A stretch of 20,076 nt of DNA, from positions 1 to 20,076 of the forward strand of contig CAMZBE010000004.1 of NCBI GenBank assembly GCA_947304475.1, in the 5' to 3' direction. Under the pieces are notes generated by a model, which saw nothing but the letters and a program-made list of their open reading frames with translations, was not told where the DNA came from and ran no database searches. Shown piece by piece: positions 1 to 7,982 of the stretch. Position 1 is the stretch's first letter; every line of letters starts with the position of its first letter. The DNA is from an uncultured Clostridia bacterium. GTDB lineage: Bacteria > Bacillota > Clostridia > Oscillospirales > CAG-272. The translations under genes and the position numbers were made by a program.

Positions 1-1044
1 ATCCTGATCGCGGTATACGTCACGCTTGACCTTGCCGCCTGGGCGATCGACGGAAACGTCTTTCCGGGTTCGCGCGGTCTTTATACCGCAATCCTGCTGT
101 TCTACTTCGCCGTGATCGGCTGTATCCCTCCGCTCTGGCTGATCTACTGTGACGACCGCCTTCAGTTCGATCCGAAAAAGAAACGCCGCCGCACGATCCT
201 CTACCTGATCTTTGCGGCGCTCAACCTGATCTCCCTGATCGTTCACGCGGCGGGCGTCCCGATTTTCCGCATCACCGCCGAAAACACCTATACGCGCGGG
301 CCGCTCTACCCCGTTCACATCATCCTCTCGCTCGGCTGCATCATCCTGTCGATGGCGATGATCTTCAATCGGTGCAAGGGACTTTCGCCGATCCAGCGGC
401 AGGAATACCTCGCGCTCTCGATGTTTCTTCCGCCCATTCTGATCGCGTTCGTAATCCAGATCTTCTACTACGGCGGATCGTTTCTGCCCATCTGCCTCTC
501 GATCTCGGCGATCTTGTCCTTCCTTGCCGAGCAGGAACATCTGCTTCGCATCGACCTGATGACCGGAACGCGCAACCGCTATTCGTTTGAGCCGCAGGTC
601 TCGTGGCTGCTGACGCACGTCTCCTACAACCACACGCTCTTCTGCCTGATGATCGACGCCGATAAGTTCAAGTCGATCAACGACCGTTTCGGACACTCCG
701 AGGGCGACCGCGCCGTCCGCTCCATTGCGAACGCCCTGCTCTCCACCTGTGATCGCAACGATATGACTTGCCGTTTCGGCGGGGACGAATTCATGGTGAT
801 CGGGCAACGGTTCACCGAAGAGAACGTCAAGCAGTTGGTGCGCGACATCCACACGGCGATCCAGACGACGCAAATCAAAGAGGATCTTCCCTACCGTCTT
901 TCGGTCAGTATCGGCGTCGCACTCTTCAATCCGGGTTTCTCGGGCACGCCCGACGAACTGCTCCGGATCGCGGATACCGATATGTATAAAAAGAAAGCCG
1001 AGAAAAAGGCGCTCGACCGCGGCGAAACCCCGCCGAAAGAGTAA
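1..1044 (+). CDS. Membrane diguanylate cyclase (GGDEF), 5' end outside window
   Basis: The reading frame is open from base 1, so the gene starts upstream of the window; the internal GTG at 112 is not the true start. The visible N-terminal part has at least five hydrophobic stretches and resembles 7TM sensor modules joined to GGDEF domains. The C-terminal part is a GGDEF domain, beginning near LLRIDLMTGTRNR, with an intact GGDEF signature coded at 778-792. Enzymes of this family make cyclic di-GMP from two GTP at the membrane. The allosteric I-site (RxxD ending six residues before the first Gly) reads DRND at 751-762, so the Arg is missing and product inhibition may be weakened. The protein ends shortly after the domain. 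Activity and the sensed signal are inference. Confidence 0.9.
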   Translation: MLIAVYVTLDLAAWAIDGNVFPGSRGLYTAILLFYFAVIGCIPPLWLIYCDDRLQFDPKKKRRRTILYLIFAALNLISLIVHAAGVPIFRITAENTYTRGPLYPVHIILSLGCIILSMAMIFNRCKGLSPIQRQEYLALSMFLPPILIAFVIQIFYYGGSFLPICLSISAILSFLAEQEHLLRIDLMTGTRNRYSFEPQVSWLLTHVSYNHTLFCLMIDADKFKSINDRFGHSEGDRAVRSIANALLSTCDRNDMTCRFGGDEFMVIGQRFTEENVKQLVRDIHTAIQTTQIKEDLPYRLSVSIGVALFNPGFSGTPDELLRIADTDMYKKKAEKKALDRGETPPKE

Positions 1045-1062
1045 GCCTCTTCCCGCTTCATA

Positions 1063-1103
1063 AAAGAGTCCCCGCGTCGCAAACGACGCGGGGGCTCTTT
1101 TTC
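1063..1103. terminator. Bidirectional intrinsic terminator
   Basis: A 17-nt arm at 1063-1079 pairs with 1084-1100 (one T:G pair) around a 4-nt loop. The plus strand ends in a T run (CTCTTTTT) and the minus strand in CTCTTTTAT. It lies between the converging ends of the diguanylate cyclase gene and the TIM-barrel gene, so it can serve both. Confidence 0.9.
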
Positions 1104-1138
1104 GGCTTCCTTTTATTGTATACGCGTGACGCGCGGGA

Positions 1139-3091
1139 TTACCGGAGCAGAAAGACCTCGGGAATCAGGACGTCCGCCCGCATCGCGAGCGTCAGCGTAT
1201 CGCCCGAAACCGTGAAGGACACGGTTTCCCACGTCCCGTCCGGCGTCAGGCGCGACACCGTTTCGGGGATTTTGTCGACCGTCAGTTCCACCCCGTCTAC
1301 GACGTCCAACCCGATATTGAAGAACCCGCAGAAGAGCGCGCCGTCGGGCATGGTCCCCGCGCGCAGATACACCTCGGCGTCGCCGGGATAGAAGACCGGC
1401 AGGCACCCGGTCGGGCGCAGGATCCGCACCAGTTGCTTTTTCCGCGGCGCCGACAGGAACGAAAACGCCTCGGTCAGTTGGAACTCGGTATCGGGCGTCC
1501 CGGCAAAAACGACCGTTTCGCCGCCCTTGCGGGCAAAGCGCGTCGTCCCGGGACCGAGCGGCAGGCGCTCTCCGCGCTCGAGTTGCTTAAACAGAACCGA
1601 GTCGACGGTCACGCCGTCGGAGCGCGGCACGAGTTTTTGCGGTCTTACCTGCTCGCGGCAGGTCAGCCCGTCGTTCACGAGCGTATCCCCGTTCGGAAGA
1701 TCGCCCGTCCAGTCCCCGACCGTCACGCCGATCAGGTCGCCGTACCCCGCATTGGAGAGCGAGCGCGCCGCGGTCGCGTCCATCACCGTCGTCCCGACAA
1801 ACAGTCCGTCCAGTTCTTCCTTCGTATACATGGGCGCGAGGTCGCCGTCGAGGAACGCGACGCCGCCCGGACGCGACGAGAAATAGAGCGGAAGCCCCAG
1901 CCGTTCGAGCACCTTCTGCGCGAAGGCGTGCTTGAAAAATGCGCCGTTCGACGCCTGATAAAGAAGATCCTTCGAGTAATAGTAGGACGGAGAAGACGGG
2001 ATCGGGATCCGGCACCCCACGGGCGTCATCTCTTTCGTCAGGTCGGCAAGGGTTTCGTAGAACCCGGCGTACTTGGCAAGGATCCGGCGATACGCCTCGC
2101 CGTCCCGGACGTCCGCGTTCTCGAGATCCGTGATCCACTGTTTCGCGCCCCGCGCGCCCTCAAGGATGCTCCCCGAGAAATGCGCGTGCAGCATCGACGC
2201 CGCGGTACTGTACCGCAGTTGCGGGCAGGTATCGGTCTCGGCAAGCATCACGTCGACGTGATCCCCGAGCGCCTCGCGCTGATAGGCGGCGCGCAGAAAC
2301 GGCCGAGACAGGAAGCGCGCGCCCGGCGCGGTGTAGTTGGCGTTGTTCAGCCGGACGACCGAGGGGTTCCCCTCCCCCGCCAGGATCGAGGCGATCTCCG
2401 CCGCCCCCTCGCAACTGTTCCCGCAGGTGCAGTAGACGCCGGGGATTTCGGGATCGATTTCGTCGACGCCCGCCCGCATCTCGCGGACGCAGCCGACCAA
2501 CGAATCGATCTGGGTTTGAATGAAGATCTTGGTCAGGGGATCGTTCGCCCCCTTTTCCGCGATATGATCCCAGAGTTGTTCCCGCGTAAGAGAGGTTCCG
2601 GCGCGGCGGTTGAACTCCGCCATGTGGCGCGCGCACGCGCATCCTCTGCCCGGACGCGCCATCAGGCGGAAGTCGTCGTCAAGCATAATGACCGAGGGAC
2701 GGTGGGACGCGAGCGTTTTGAACACGGCGCGGAAATGCGCCCGGAAGGCGGGATCGGCGGGACAGCAGATCTCGGGTGAAAACCCGTCCGAGAGCCGCAC
2801 GAGTTTGGTAAAGGACGAGGGTTCGGGCAGATGCCGTCCGTCGTGTCCGAGCGACGCCTGCACCAAAATCCCCGCCGAAATCCTCCGCTCCGCCAGCCGG
2901 TCGCGGAAGAGATCGAACGCTTCGCACAGGTATTCCGCCTCTTTCCGGGGCGGCGTCCCGACCGGGACCAGCGTCATCATGAACAGAGGCACGGAACAGA
3001 TGCGTTCCTTTACCTGTCGCTCGATATCGTCGCAGATCACCCCGATCTTTTCGGGGAGCAGCGGCATCACGGAATAGTTCTGTAATTTCAC
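1139..3091 (-). CDS. Glycoside-hydrolase-like TIM-barrel protein, unassigned family
   Basis: This 650-residue protein starts at GTG 3091, 8 nt after an AGGAG site. It has no signal peptide or membrane segment, so it is probably cytoplasmic. The first ~340 residues look like a TIM barrel related to GH42/GHL-type hydrolases: LDDDF at 137-141 followed by a Cys-x-Cys (CAC, 151-153), then LAETDTCPQ at 283-291 and a GARGAKQWITD stretch near 313-322. Around 440-475 the pattern GTTVMDATAARSL...GYGDLIGV resembles the GATase-like second domain found in beta-galactosidase-type enzymes. The tail looks like a beta-sandwich. The family is inferred from architecture; D138-D140 and E285 are only candidate catalytic residues, and the substrate is unknown. 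It lies 61 nt downstream of the flippase-like gene on the same strand, so cotranscription is likely. Confidence 0.65.
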   Translation of the reverse strand: MKLQNYSVMPLLPEKIGVICDDIERQVKERICSVPLFMMTLVPVGTPPRKEAEYLCEAFDLFRDRLAERRISAGILVQASLGHDGRHLPEPSSFTKLVRLSDGFSPEICCPADPAFRAHFRAVFKTLASHRPSVIMLDDDFRLMARPGRGCACARHMAEFNRRAGTSLTREQLWDHIAEKGANDPLTKIFIQTQIDSLVGCVREMRAGVDEIDPEIPGVYCTCGNSCEGAAEIASILAGEGNPSVVRLNNANYTAPGARFLSRPFLRAAYQREALGDHVDVMLAETDTCPQLRYSTAASMLHAHFSGSILEGARGAKQWITDLENADVRDGEAYRRILAKYAGFYETLADLTKEMTPVGCRIPIPSSPSYYYSKDLLYQASNGAFFKHAFAQKVLERLGLPLYFSSRPGGVAFLDGDLAPMYTKEELDGLFVGTTVMDATAARSLSNAGYGDLIGVTVGDWTGDLPNGDTLVNDGLTCREQVRPQKLVPRSDGVTVDSVLFKQLERGERLPLGPGTTRFARKGGETVVFAGTPDTEFQLTEAFSFLSAPRKKQLVRILRPTGCLPVFYPGDAEVYLRAGTMPDGALFCGFFNIGLDVVDGVELTVDKIPETVSRLTPDGTWETVSFTVSGDTLTLAMRADVLIPEVFLLR

Positions 3092-3116
3092 GTTCGTTCT
3101 CCTGTTTCAAAATACG

Positions 3117-3151
3117 ACGGAGCCACGCTTCGGTTTGGGCGGCGGCTCCGT
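3117..3151 (-). other. Intergenic hairpin between flippase-like and TIM-barrel genes
   Basis: ACGGAGCC at 3117-3124 pairs perfectly with GGCTCCGT at 3144-3151 around a 19-nt loop. On the minus strand it follows the flippase-like stop codon directly and is trailed by CGTATTTTG, a weak T tract. It could be a leaky terminator that lowers expression of the downstream gene, or an mRNA-stabilising hairpin. Confidence 0.5.
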
Positions 3152-3152
3152 T

Positions 3153-4448
3153 TCATTCGTTTTCTTCGGTCCCGTCCGGCAGATCGGTTCGCGTGAGCGG
3201 CTCGGGCTCGGGCAGGTCGTCCGGCGGCGGATCGTCCGGGAACGTCTCTTCATCCGTCGGTTGCCCGTCGTCCGGCGTCCCGGTCTGCTCCGGCCCGGTT
3301 TCTTCGTTGACGTCGGCGATCTCCTCCGCCTCGGGGACGTCGGCTTCGACGTCCTCGCCCAGATCGGCGTCGGTACGACCGGCGCGAACGATCGAGCGGA
3401 TATGATGGCTCATGGTGATATAGCCGCAGAAGACGATCGCGAGATAGCCCGAGACGCTCCGCGACAGGATCATCACGTACATCAGAAGAGAGTTCTGCCC
3501 CGCGAACGCCGGGAAAGCCGAAAACATATCGACGAACAGTGTTTCGGAGATCCCGACCGCACCGGGCAGCGGAATGGCGGACGCGCCGACCGTACAGTAC
3601 GCCTGCATCACCATCGTATCGACGAAGCCGACCTCAACGCCGCAGGCGAGGAAGGTCAGGTAGGTGATGGGCATCAGGAGCACCCGCTGCATCACCGAAT
3701 AGAACAGCAATCGGAAGATGATCGCGGGGTTCTCGCGAATGATCTGCACGCACGCGCGGTAGTTGGCAATCGAGGCGCGATACGCGGCGAGTTTGGCGTC
3801 GCGGTCCTTGAAGATATGCAACGCGGAAAGCAGCCGGATCACGAGGTTCCCGACCAGAAGAACCATCCGCTTCGAGAACATGAAGACCAGGCACGCCAGA
3901 ATCAGAAGCCCGTGAAACCCGATCCCGAGCCAGAAGCAGAGGACCTCGTTCTTTTGAAATCCCGAGTAGAAGTCGGGGCGGATGAACAGAGCGAGCAGCC
4001 CGATCACGAGCAGTCCGAGCGTGTAGATCGAGACGTTCAGGACCAGGATCGCCGACGACTGCGAGAGCGGCACGCCGTCCTTGGTCATATAGTAGGCGGC
4101 GGCGGGTTGTCCGCCGGTCGCCGACGGCGTGATGGCGGAAAAATAGAGATCCGACGAGGCGTAAACCGTACATTCCCTGACCGATTTTCTGTGACCGATC
4201 AACTTTAAGATCATGCCGAGGTTGCGCGCCTCGCACAGCACCGAGAGGACGAGGCAGACGAGCCCGAGCGGCAGGATCCACCAACGGGTGGTCCGGAGGA
4301 ACTCTTTATAGGATCCCGGATCGTTGAAATCCGAGAGGCTGTTAAACAGGAAGACGAACGTGACGACGAGGATCAGGACGACAAATCCGATATTCAGGAT
4401 CTGTTTCCTTGCCGAGAACATCGCCTCCCGGTTCTTCGTTTTCTTCAT
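3153..4448 (-). CDS. Flippase-like membrane protein (LPG-synthase TM / UPF0104 family) with acidic tail
   Basis: This 431-residue protein is read from ATG 4448. A longer frame extends to 4586, but the promoter at 4508-4536 lies inside it, so the 4448 start is preferred. It has multiple membrane spans (for example 17-36, 59-72, 133-155, 170-190 and 245-267). Two family motifs are visible: SAITPSATGGQPAAAYYMTK (104-123) and PLPGAVGISE (293-302). This family (PF03706) comprises the membrane part of MprF and stand-alone relatives, which are thought to move lipids or lipid-linked groups across the membrane. The soluble aminoacyl transfer domain of MprF is absent. Residues 359-431 form an Asp/Glu/Pro-rich, probably disordered cytoplasmic tail, unusual for the family. 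The transported lipid is unknown. Confidence 0.85.
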   Translation of the reverse strand: MKKTKNREAMFSARKQILNIGFVVLILVVTFVFLFNSLSDFNDPGSYKEFLRTTRWWILPLGLVCLVLSVLCEARNLGMILKLIGHRKSVRECTVYASSDLYFSAITPSATGGQPAAAYYMTKDGVPLSQSSAILVLNVSIYTLGLLVIGLLALFIRPDFYSGFQKNEVLCFWLGIGFHGLLILACLVFMFSKRMVLLVGNLVIRLLSALHIFKDRDAKLAAYRASIANYRACVQIIRENPAIIFRLLFYSVMQRVLLMPITYLTFLACGVEVGFVDTMVMQAYCTVGASAIPLPGAVGISETLFVDMFSAFPAFAGQNSLLMYVMILSRSVSGYLAIVFCGYITMSHHIRSIVRAGRTDADLGEDVEADVPEAEEIADVNEETGPEQTGTPDDGQPTDEETFPDDPPPDDLPEPEPLTRTDLPDGTEENE

Positions 4449-4507
4449 GAGCGGCACCTTTATATCAATCCGATCCGCTTGCGCGGAGACATAGTTTCTT
4501 AAAATAC

Positions 4508-4536
4508 AGTATATCATACTCGGGTAGAAAATGCAA
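4508..4536 (-). promoter_or_regulatory. Sigma-A promoter of the flippase-like gene
   Basis: On the minus strand, TTGCAT (4531-4536) and TATACT (4508-4513) are separated by exactly 17 nt. The expected transcript start near 4500 gives a leader of about 50 nt before ATG 4448 and excludes the upstream in-frame start at 4586. Confidence 0.8.
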
Positions 4537-4605
4537 CCCCGGGGGACAAAAAAGGACTTCACGCGAAAAAAAGGCAAAAAGAGCAAAGAAAAGCACTTTT
4601 CCCTC

Positions 4606-4634
4606 TTGCGTCGGCGTGTCGAAACGGGTATAAT
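4606..4634 (+). promoter_or_regulatory. Promoter of the histidine phosphatase gene
   Basis: A perfect -10 TATAAT (4629-4634) lies 17 nt after a weak -35 TTGCGT (4606-4611). The ATG at 4667 follows, preceded by AAAGGGA at 4651-4657. Confidence 0.7.
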
Positions 4635-4666
4635 AGGAGACGAACAACCGAAAGGGACCGAACGAA

Positions 4667-5308
4667 ATGAAGACCACCGTCATCCTGCTCCGCCACGCGC
4701 AGAGCGAGGGAAATCTGAAACGCATCTACGTCGGGCACAGCGAACTGCCCCTCTCCCCGCTCGGTCTCGAGCAGGCGAAAAAATGTGCCGAATATATCGC
4801 GAACGGCGGCGTTTTGCGCCCCGACGTGATCCTGTCGAGCGATCTGCTCCGCGCGATCCAGACCGCCCTGCCGACCTCAATTGCGCTCGGGCTTCCGATC
4901 CTGCCCGATCCCTCGCTGCGCGAGATCTATTCGGGCAAGTGGGAAGGGGTGCATTTCGACGATATCGCGCGGCTCTATCCCGAGTGTTTCCGCATCTGGC
5001 GGGAGGATCCCGCAAACAGCCGTCCGGGCGACGGCGAGAGTATGCGTGAACTCTACGACAGGATCGGAGACGCCTTCGACCGGATCGTGAAGACGTACCG
5101 CGGCAAAACCGTGCTCGCCGTCACCCACGCCACCCCGATCCGCTGCCTGCACTGCCGGGCGACGTTCGGAACGGTCGAACGAATGAACGAAAGCGATTGG
5201 TTTCCGAACGCGTCCTTCACGGTCCTCGAGAGCGAGGACGGCGTTCTGCGCGAAGTGCGCGGGGGCTTTGCCGGGCACCTCACGGGCGACCTGATGTTCG
5301 AGGAATAA
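4667..5308 (+). CDS. Histidine phosphatase superfamily protein (phosphoglycerate-mutase-like)
   Basis: This 213-residue protein is a complete branch-1 histidine phosphatase. The phospho-accepting His10 sits in LLRHAQSEGN, Arg62 in SSDLLRAIQTA, Glu86 in REIYSGKWEG, and the second His154 in AVTHATPIRCL. These match the known catalytic set for removing or transferring phosphate through phosphohistidine. Length and motifs fit the PhoE/CobC/GpmB-like group of broad or small-molecule phosphatases. No cobalamin genes are nearby, so alpha-ribazole phosphatase cannot be claimed. It is monocistronic, with its own promoter and a terminator directly after the stop. It is divergent from the flippase-like gene, the two promoters being about 70 bp apart. 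Confidence 0.9.
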   Translation: MKTTVILLRHAQSEGNLKRIYVGHSELPLSPLGLEQAKKCAEYIANGGVLRPDVILSSDLLRAIQTALPTSIALGLPILPDPSLREIYSGKWEGVHFDDIARLYPECFRIWREDPANSRPGDGESMRELYDRIGDAFDRIVKTYRGKTVLAVTHATPIRCLHCRATFGTVERMNESDWFPNASFTVLESEDGVLREVRGGFAGHLTGDLMFEE

Positions 5309-5338
5309 ACCGCCCCTCGACACAGGGGCGGTCTCTTT
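5309..5338 (+). terminator. Intrinsic terminator after the histidine phosphatase
   Basis: ACCGCCCCT (5309-5317) pairs with AGGGGCGGT (5324-5332) around a 6-nt loop and is followed by CTCTTTAT. It overlaps the last base of the stop codon region. Confidence 0.85.
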
Positions 5339-5346
5339 ATCCGCGC

Positions 5347-5375
5347 TTGACAAACGTCCTGCCCGGTGGTATAAT
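5347..5375 (+). promoter_or_regulatory. Consensus sigma-A promoter for the beta-helix gene and glmS
   Basis: TTGACA (5347-5352), a 17-nt spacer and TATAAT (5370-5375) match the consensus perfectly. The leader is about 80 nt. High constitutive expression of the amino-sugar unit is the likely meaning. Confidence 0.92.
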
Positions 5376-5462
5376 TATAAGAGGTTATGCAAAGCGGACG
5401 GGCACGGTTCCGACCGCAAAAACGACGACGAAAACGGCGGTTCCCGCCGCAGGAGAAAAACG

Positions 5463-6131
5463 ATGGCGATCCCGAAGATCGAAGAACTGTTGGATCTGAC
5501 GCACACGCTCGCCGCCCCCCTGTTCGAGGGCAAACGCTACCCGTGGGAGATCCTTACTCCCCTGAAGGACTTTATCCGGGAACTCGGCGCTTCCCTCTCC
5601 CGGGAGGAGTACGACGAAATCGCCCCCGAGGTCTGGGCACACAAGACGGCGAAGATCGCGCCGAGCGCCCTGATCGCGGGACCGACCGTGATCGGAGCCG
5701 GAACCGAGGTGCGCCACTGTGCCTTTATCCGCGGATCGGCGCTTGTCGGCGAGGGCTGCGTCATCGGCAACTCGACCGAAGTCAAGAACGCCGTGATCTT
5801 CGATTGCGTCCAGGTTCCCCACTACAACTACGTCGGGGACACGATCCTCGGCTTCCGCGCGCATATGGGCGCGGGCGTGGTCGCGTCCAACTTCCGGAGC
5901 GACAAGGGCAACGTCTCGGTAAGGGACGGGGACGAAAAGATCGGGACCGGACTCCGCAAACTCGGCGCGATCCTCGGCGACGGCGTGGACGTCGGGTGCA
6001 ACAGCGTGCTCTGCCCGGGTTCGGTCGTCGGACGCGACGCCATCATCTATCCGCTTTCCCGCGTTCGCGGGTTTATCCCCGAACGCTCCATTCTGAAAGG
6101 GGACGGCTCGATCGTTCCCCGCAAATTCTGA
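5463..6131 (+). CDS. Left-handed beta-helix (GlmU C-terminal-like) protein
   Basis: This 222-residue protein starts at ATG 5463 behind AGGAGA. Residues ~55-220 carry irregular hexapeptide repeats typical of left-handed beta-helix acyltransferases (IAPSALIAGPTVIGAGTEVR, then HCAFIRGSALVGEGCVIGNS, VGRDAIIYPLSRVRG). The N-terminal ~50 residues are helical and there is no uridylyltransferase domain. Such proteins are often called UDP-N-acetylglucosamine pyrophosphorylase-related. The sequence HYNYVGDTILG resembles the region around the GlmU acetyltransferase site. It is followed after 15 nt by glmS, which supports a role in amino-sugar nucleotide synthesis, possibly acetylation of glucosamine-1-phosphate. 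That role is inferred from fold and neighbourhood, not proven by residues. Confidence 0.8.
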   Translation: MAIPKIEELLDLTHTLAAPLFEGKRYPWEILTPLKDFIRELGASLSREEYDEIAPEVWAHKTAKIAPSALIAGPTVIGAGTEVRHCAFIRGSALVGEGCVIGNSTEVKNAVIFDCVQVPHYNYVGDTILGFRAHMGAGVVASNFRSDKGNVSVRDGDEKIGTGLRKLGAILGDGVDVGCNSVLCPGSVVGRDAIIYPLSRVRGFIPERSILKGDGSIVPRKF

Positions 6132-6146
6132 TTTAGGAGAAACCAT

Positions 6147-7982
6147 ATGTGCGGCATTATCGGCTATACCGGTCCCAAAAAGGCGGACACGGTCATTCTC
6201 GGCGGTCTTCACGCTCTTGAGTATCGGGGTTACGACTCCGCAGGCATCGCGTTCTTTGAGAAGGGCGGCGCGCTTCGCTCGGTCAAATCGGCGGGCAAGA
6301 TCGCCTGCCTCGAAAACAAACTCGCAAGCGAGGAGAACGTCAACACCCGCTGCGGGATCGGACACACCCGTTGGGCGACGCACGGCGCGCCGACCGACGT
6401 CAACTCGCACCCCCACGGAAACGAGCGCCTGATGCTGGTCCATAACGGGATCATCGAGAACAGCCGCGAACTGAAACTCGAACTGGAAAAGCAGGGCTAC
6501 GTCTTCAAGTCGGATACCGACACCGAGGCGGCGGCGCTTTTAATCGACGCCTGCACCCGCGACGGCGACCGCCTTGCGGGGATCCTCAAAGCGATCAAGA
6601 AGATCCGCGGCTCCTACGCCTTCGGGATTCTGTTCGCCGACACCCCCGGCGAGATCTGGGCGGCGCGGCAGGACAGTCCGCTGATCGTGGGGCTCGGCGA
6701 AAACGAAAACCTGATCGCGTCCGACGTGACGGCGATCCTCGCCTATACCCGCCGCTACCTCGCGCTCGAGAACGGCGACGTTGCGAAGATCACCCGCGAC
6801 ACCGTGACGGTCTACGGCGCCGACGGCGCGGAAGTCAAGCGCGAGCCGCAGACGGCTCTCTGGGATCTTGCCGCCGCGATGCGCGGCGGGCACGCCCACT
6901 TCATGCACAAAGAGATCTACGAGGAACCCGACGCCGTCAAGAAGACGCTCTTCCCCCGCATCGCCGACGGGATCCCCGATTTCACGCCCGAGGGGCTGTC
7001 GCCCGACCGAATCAAGGCGGTCCGTTCGGTACGGATCGTCGCCTGCGGGACCGCGTACCACGCGGGGCTGACCGGCGCCGCCGTTCTCGAACGCGTCGCG
7101 GGCGTCCGTGCCTCCGCCGAGATCGCCTCGGAGTTCCGTTACCGCAATCCGGTGATCGAAGCCGACGAACTCGTGATCCTGATCTCCCAGTCGGGTGAGA
7201 CCGCCGACACCATCGCGGCGCTCCGCCTGGCGAAAGCCGCCGGCGCCTTCACGCTCGGGATCGTCAACACGGTCGGTTCGACCGTCGCGCGCGAATCCGA
7301 CGCGGTGCTCTACACCTACGCCGGTCCCGAGATCGCCGTCGCCAGCACCAAGGCGTACACCGTGCAGACCGCGCTGATGACGCTCTTCGGCGTCTGGACG
7401 GGACTGATCCGCAATACGGTTTCCGAGGACGTCGCCCGCAAGTACGTCTCCGATCTGACCGTCGCCCTTCCCGCCGAGATCAAGAAGATCATCGCGCGCG
7501 AAAAGGAACTCAAATCGATCGCCGCCGATATCGCCGAAAAGGACGATATGTTCTTCATCGGTCGGCTCTTCGACGCCACGCTCGCCGCCGAAGCGTCGCT
7601 CAAACTGAAGGAAATCTCCTACATTCACAGCGAGGCGTACGCCGCCGGCGAACTCAAGCACGGCACCATCTCGCTGATCGAGCCGGGCACCCCGGTCGTC
7701 GCCCTTTCGAGCGAAGCCGGGATCCGCGAGAAGATGGTCGGCAACATGAAGGAGGTCGTCGCGCGCGGCGCCAACCTGTTCGTCTTCGCCGCGGGCAAAG
7801 AGGGCACGACCGAACTCCGCGAGATGTCGAAGATCGCCTTCGTCTGCCCCGACTGCCCCGAGACCGTCGCGCCCATCGCGCTGGCGACGGCGATGCAACT
7901 GCTTGCCTATCAAGTATCCCTTGCCCGCGGGTGCGACGTGGACCAACCCCGCAATCTTGCTAAGTCTGTCACTGTGGAGTGA
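6147..7982 (+). CDS. glmS: Glutamine--fructose-6-phosphate aminotransferase (isomerizing)
   Basis: This 611-residue protein has the full length of the family. It converts fructose-6-phosphate and glutamine to glucosamine-6-phosphate, the committed step to UDP-GlcNAc for peptidoglycan. The N-terminal class II glutaminase domain has nucleophile Cys2 (MCGIIGYTG), the HTRWATHG motif at 73-80 and the loop around HNGIIEN at 99-105. Two SIS sugar-isomerase domains follow, with CGTAYHAG (300-307), SQSGETADT (347-355) and ASTKAYT (399-405). The C-terminus NLAKSVTVE is the conserved family end. The start ATG 6147 sits behind AGGAGA. It is cotranscribed with the beta-helix gene 15 nt upstream. No glmS ribozyme can fit in the 15-nt gap, unlike many Bacillota. 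Confidence 0.98.
   Translation: MCGIIGYTGPKKADTVILGGLHALEYRGYDSAGIAFFEKGGALRSVKSAGKIACLENKLASEENVNTRCGIGHTRWATHGAPTDVNSHPHGNERLMLVHNGIIENSRELKLELEKQGYVFKSDTDTEAAALLIDACTRDGDRLAGILKAIKKIRGSYAFGILFADTPGEIWAARQDSPLIVGLGENENLIASDVTAILAYTRRYLALENGDVAKITRDTVTVYGADGAEVKREPQTALWDLAAAMRGGHAHFMHKEIYEEPDAVKKTLFPRIADGIPDFTPEGLSPDRIKAVRSVRIVACGTAYHAGLTGAAVLERVAGVRASAEIASEFRYRNPVIEADELVILISQSGETADTIAALRLAKAAGAFTLGIVNTVGSTVARESDAVLYTYAGPEIAVASTKAYTVQTALMTLFGVWTGLIRNTVSEDVARKYVSDLTVALPAEIKKIIAREKELKSIAADIAEKDDMFFIGRLFDATLAAEASLKLKEISYIHSEAYAAGELKHGTISLIEPGTPVVALSSEAGIREKMVGNMKEVVARGANLFVFAAGKEGTTELREMSKIAFVCPDCPETVAPIALATAMQLLAYQVSLARGCDVDQPRNLAKSVTVE

Noticed and set aside
1433..2779. Long plus-strand open frame opposite the TIM-barrel gene
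   Set aside because: Arg/Gly/Pro-rich translation typical of an antisense frame in GC-rich DNA; the minus-strand protein has coherent motifs and a good ribosome site.
3153..4448. Full MprF (lysylphosphatidylglycerol synthase)
   Set aside because: The protein has only the membrane flippase-like part; the aminoacyl transfer domain is replaced by a short acidic tail.
6132..6146. glmS ribozyme
   Set aside because: Only 15 nt separate the beta-helix gene and glmS; the ribozyme needs well over 100 nt.
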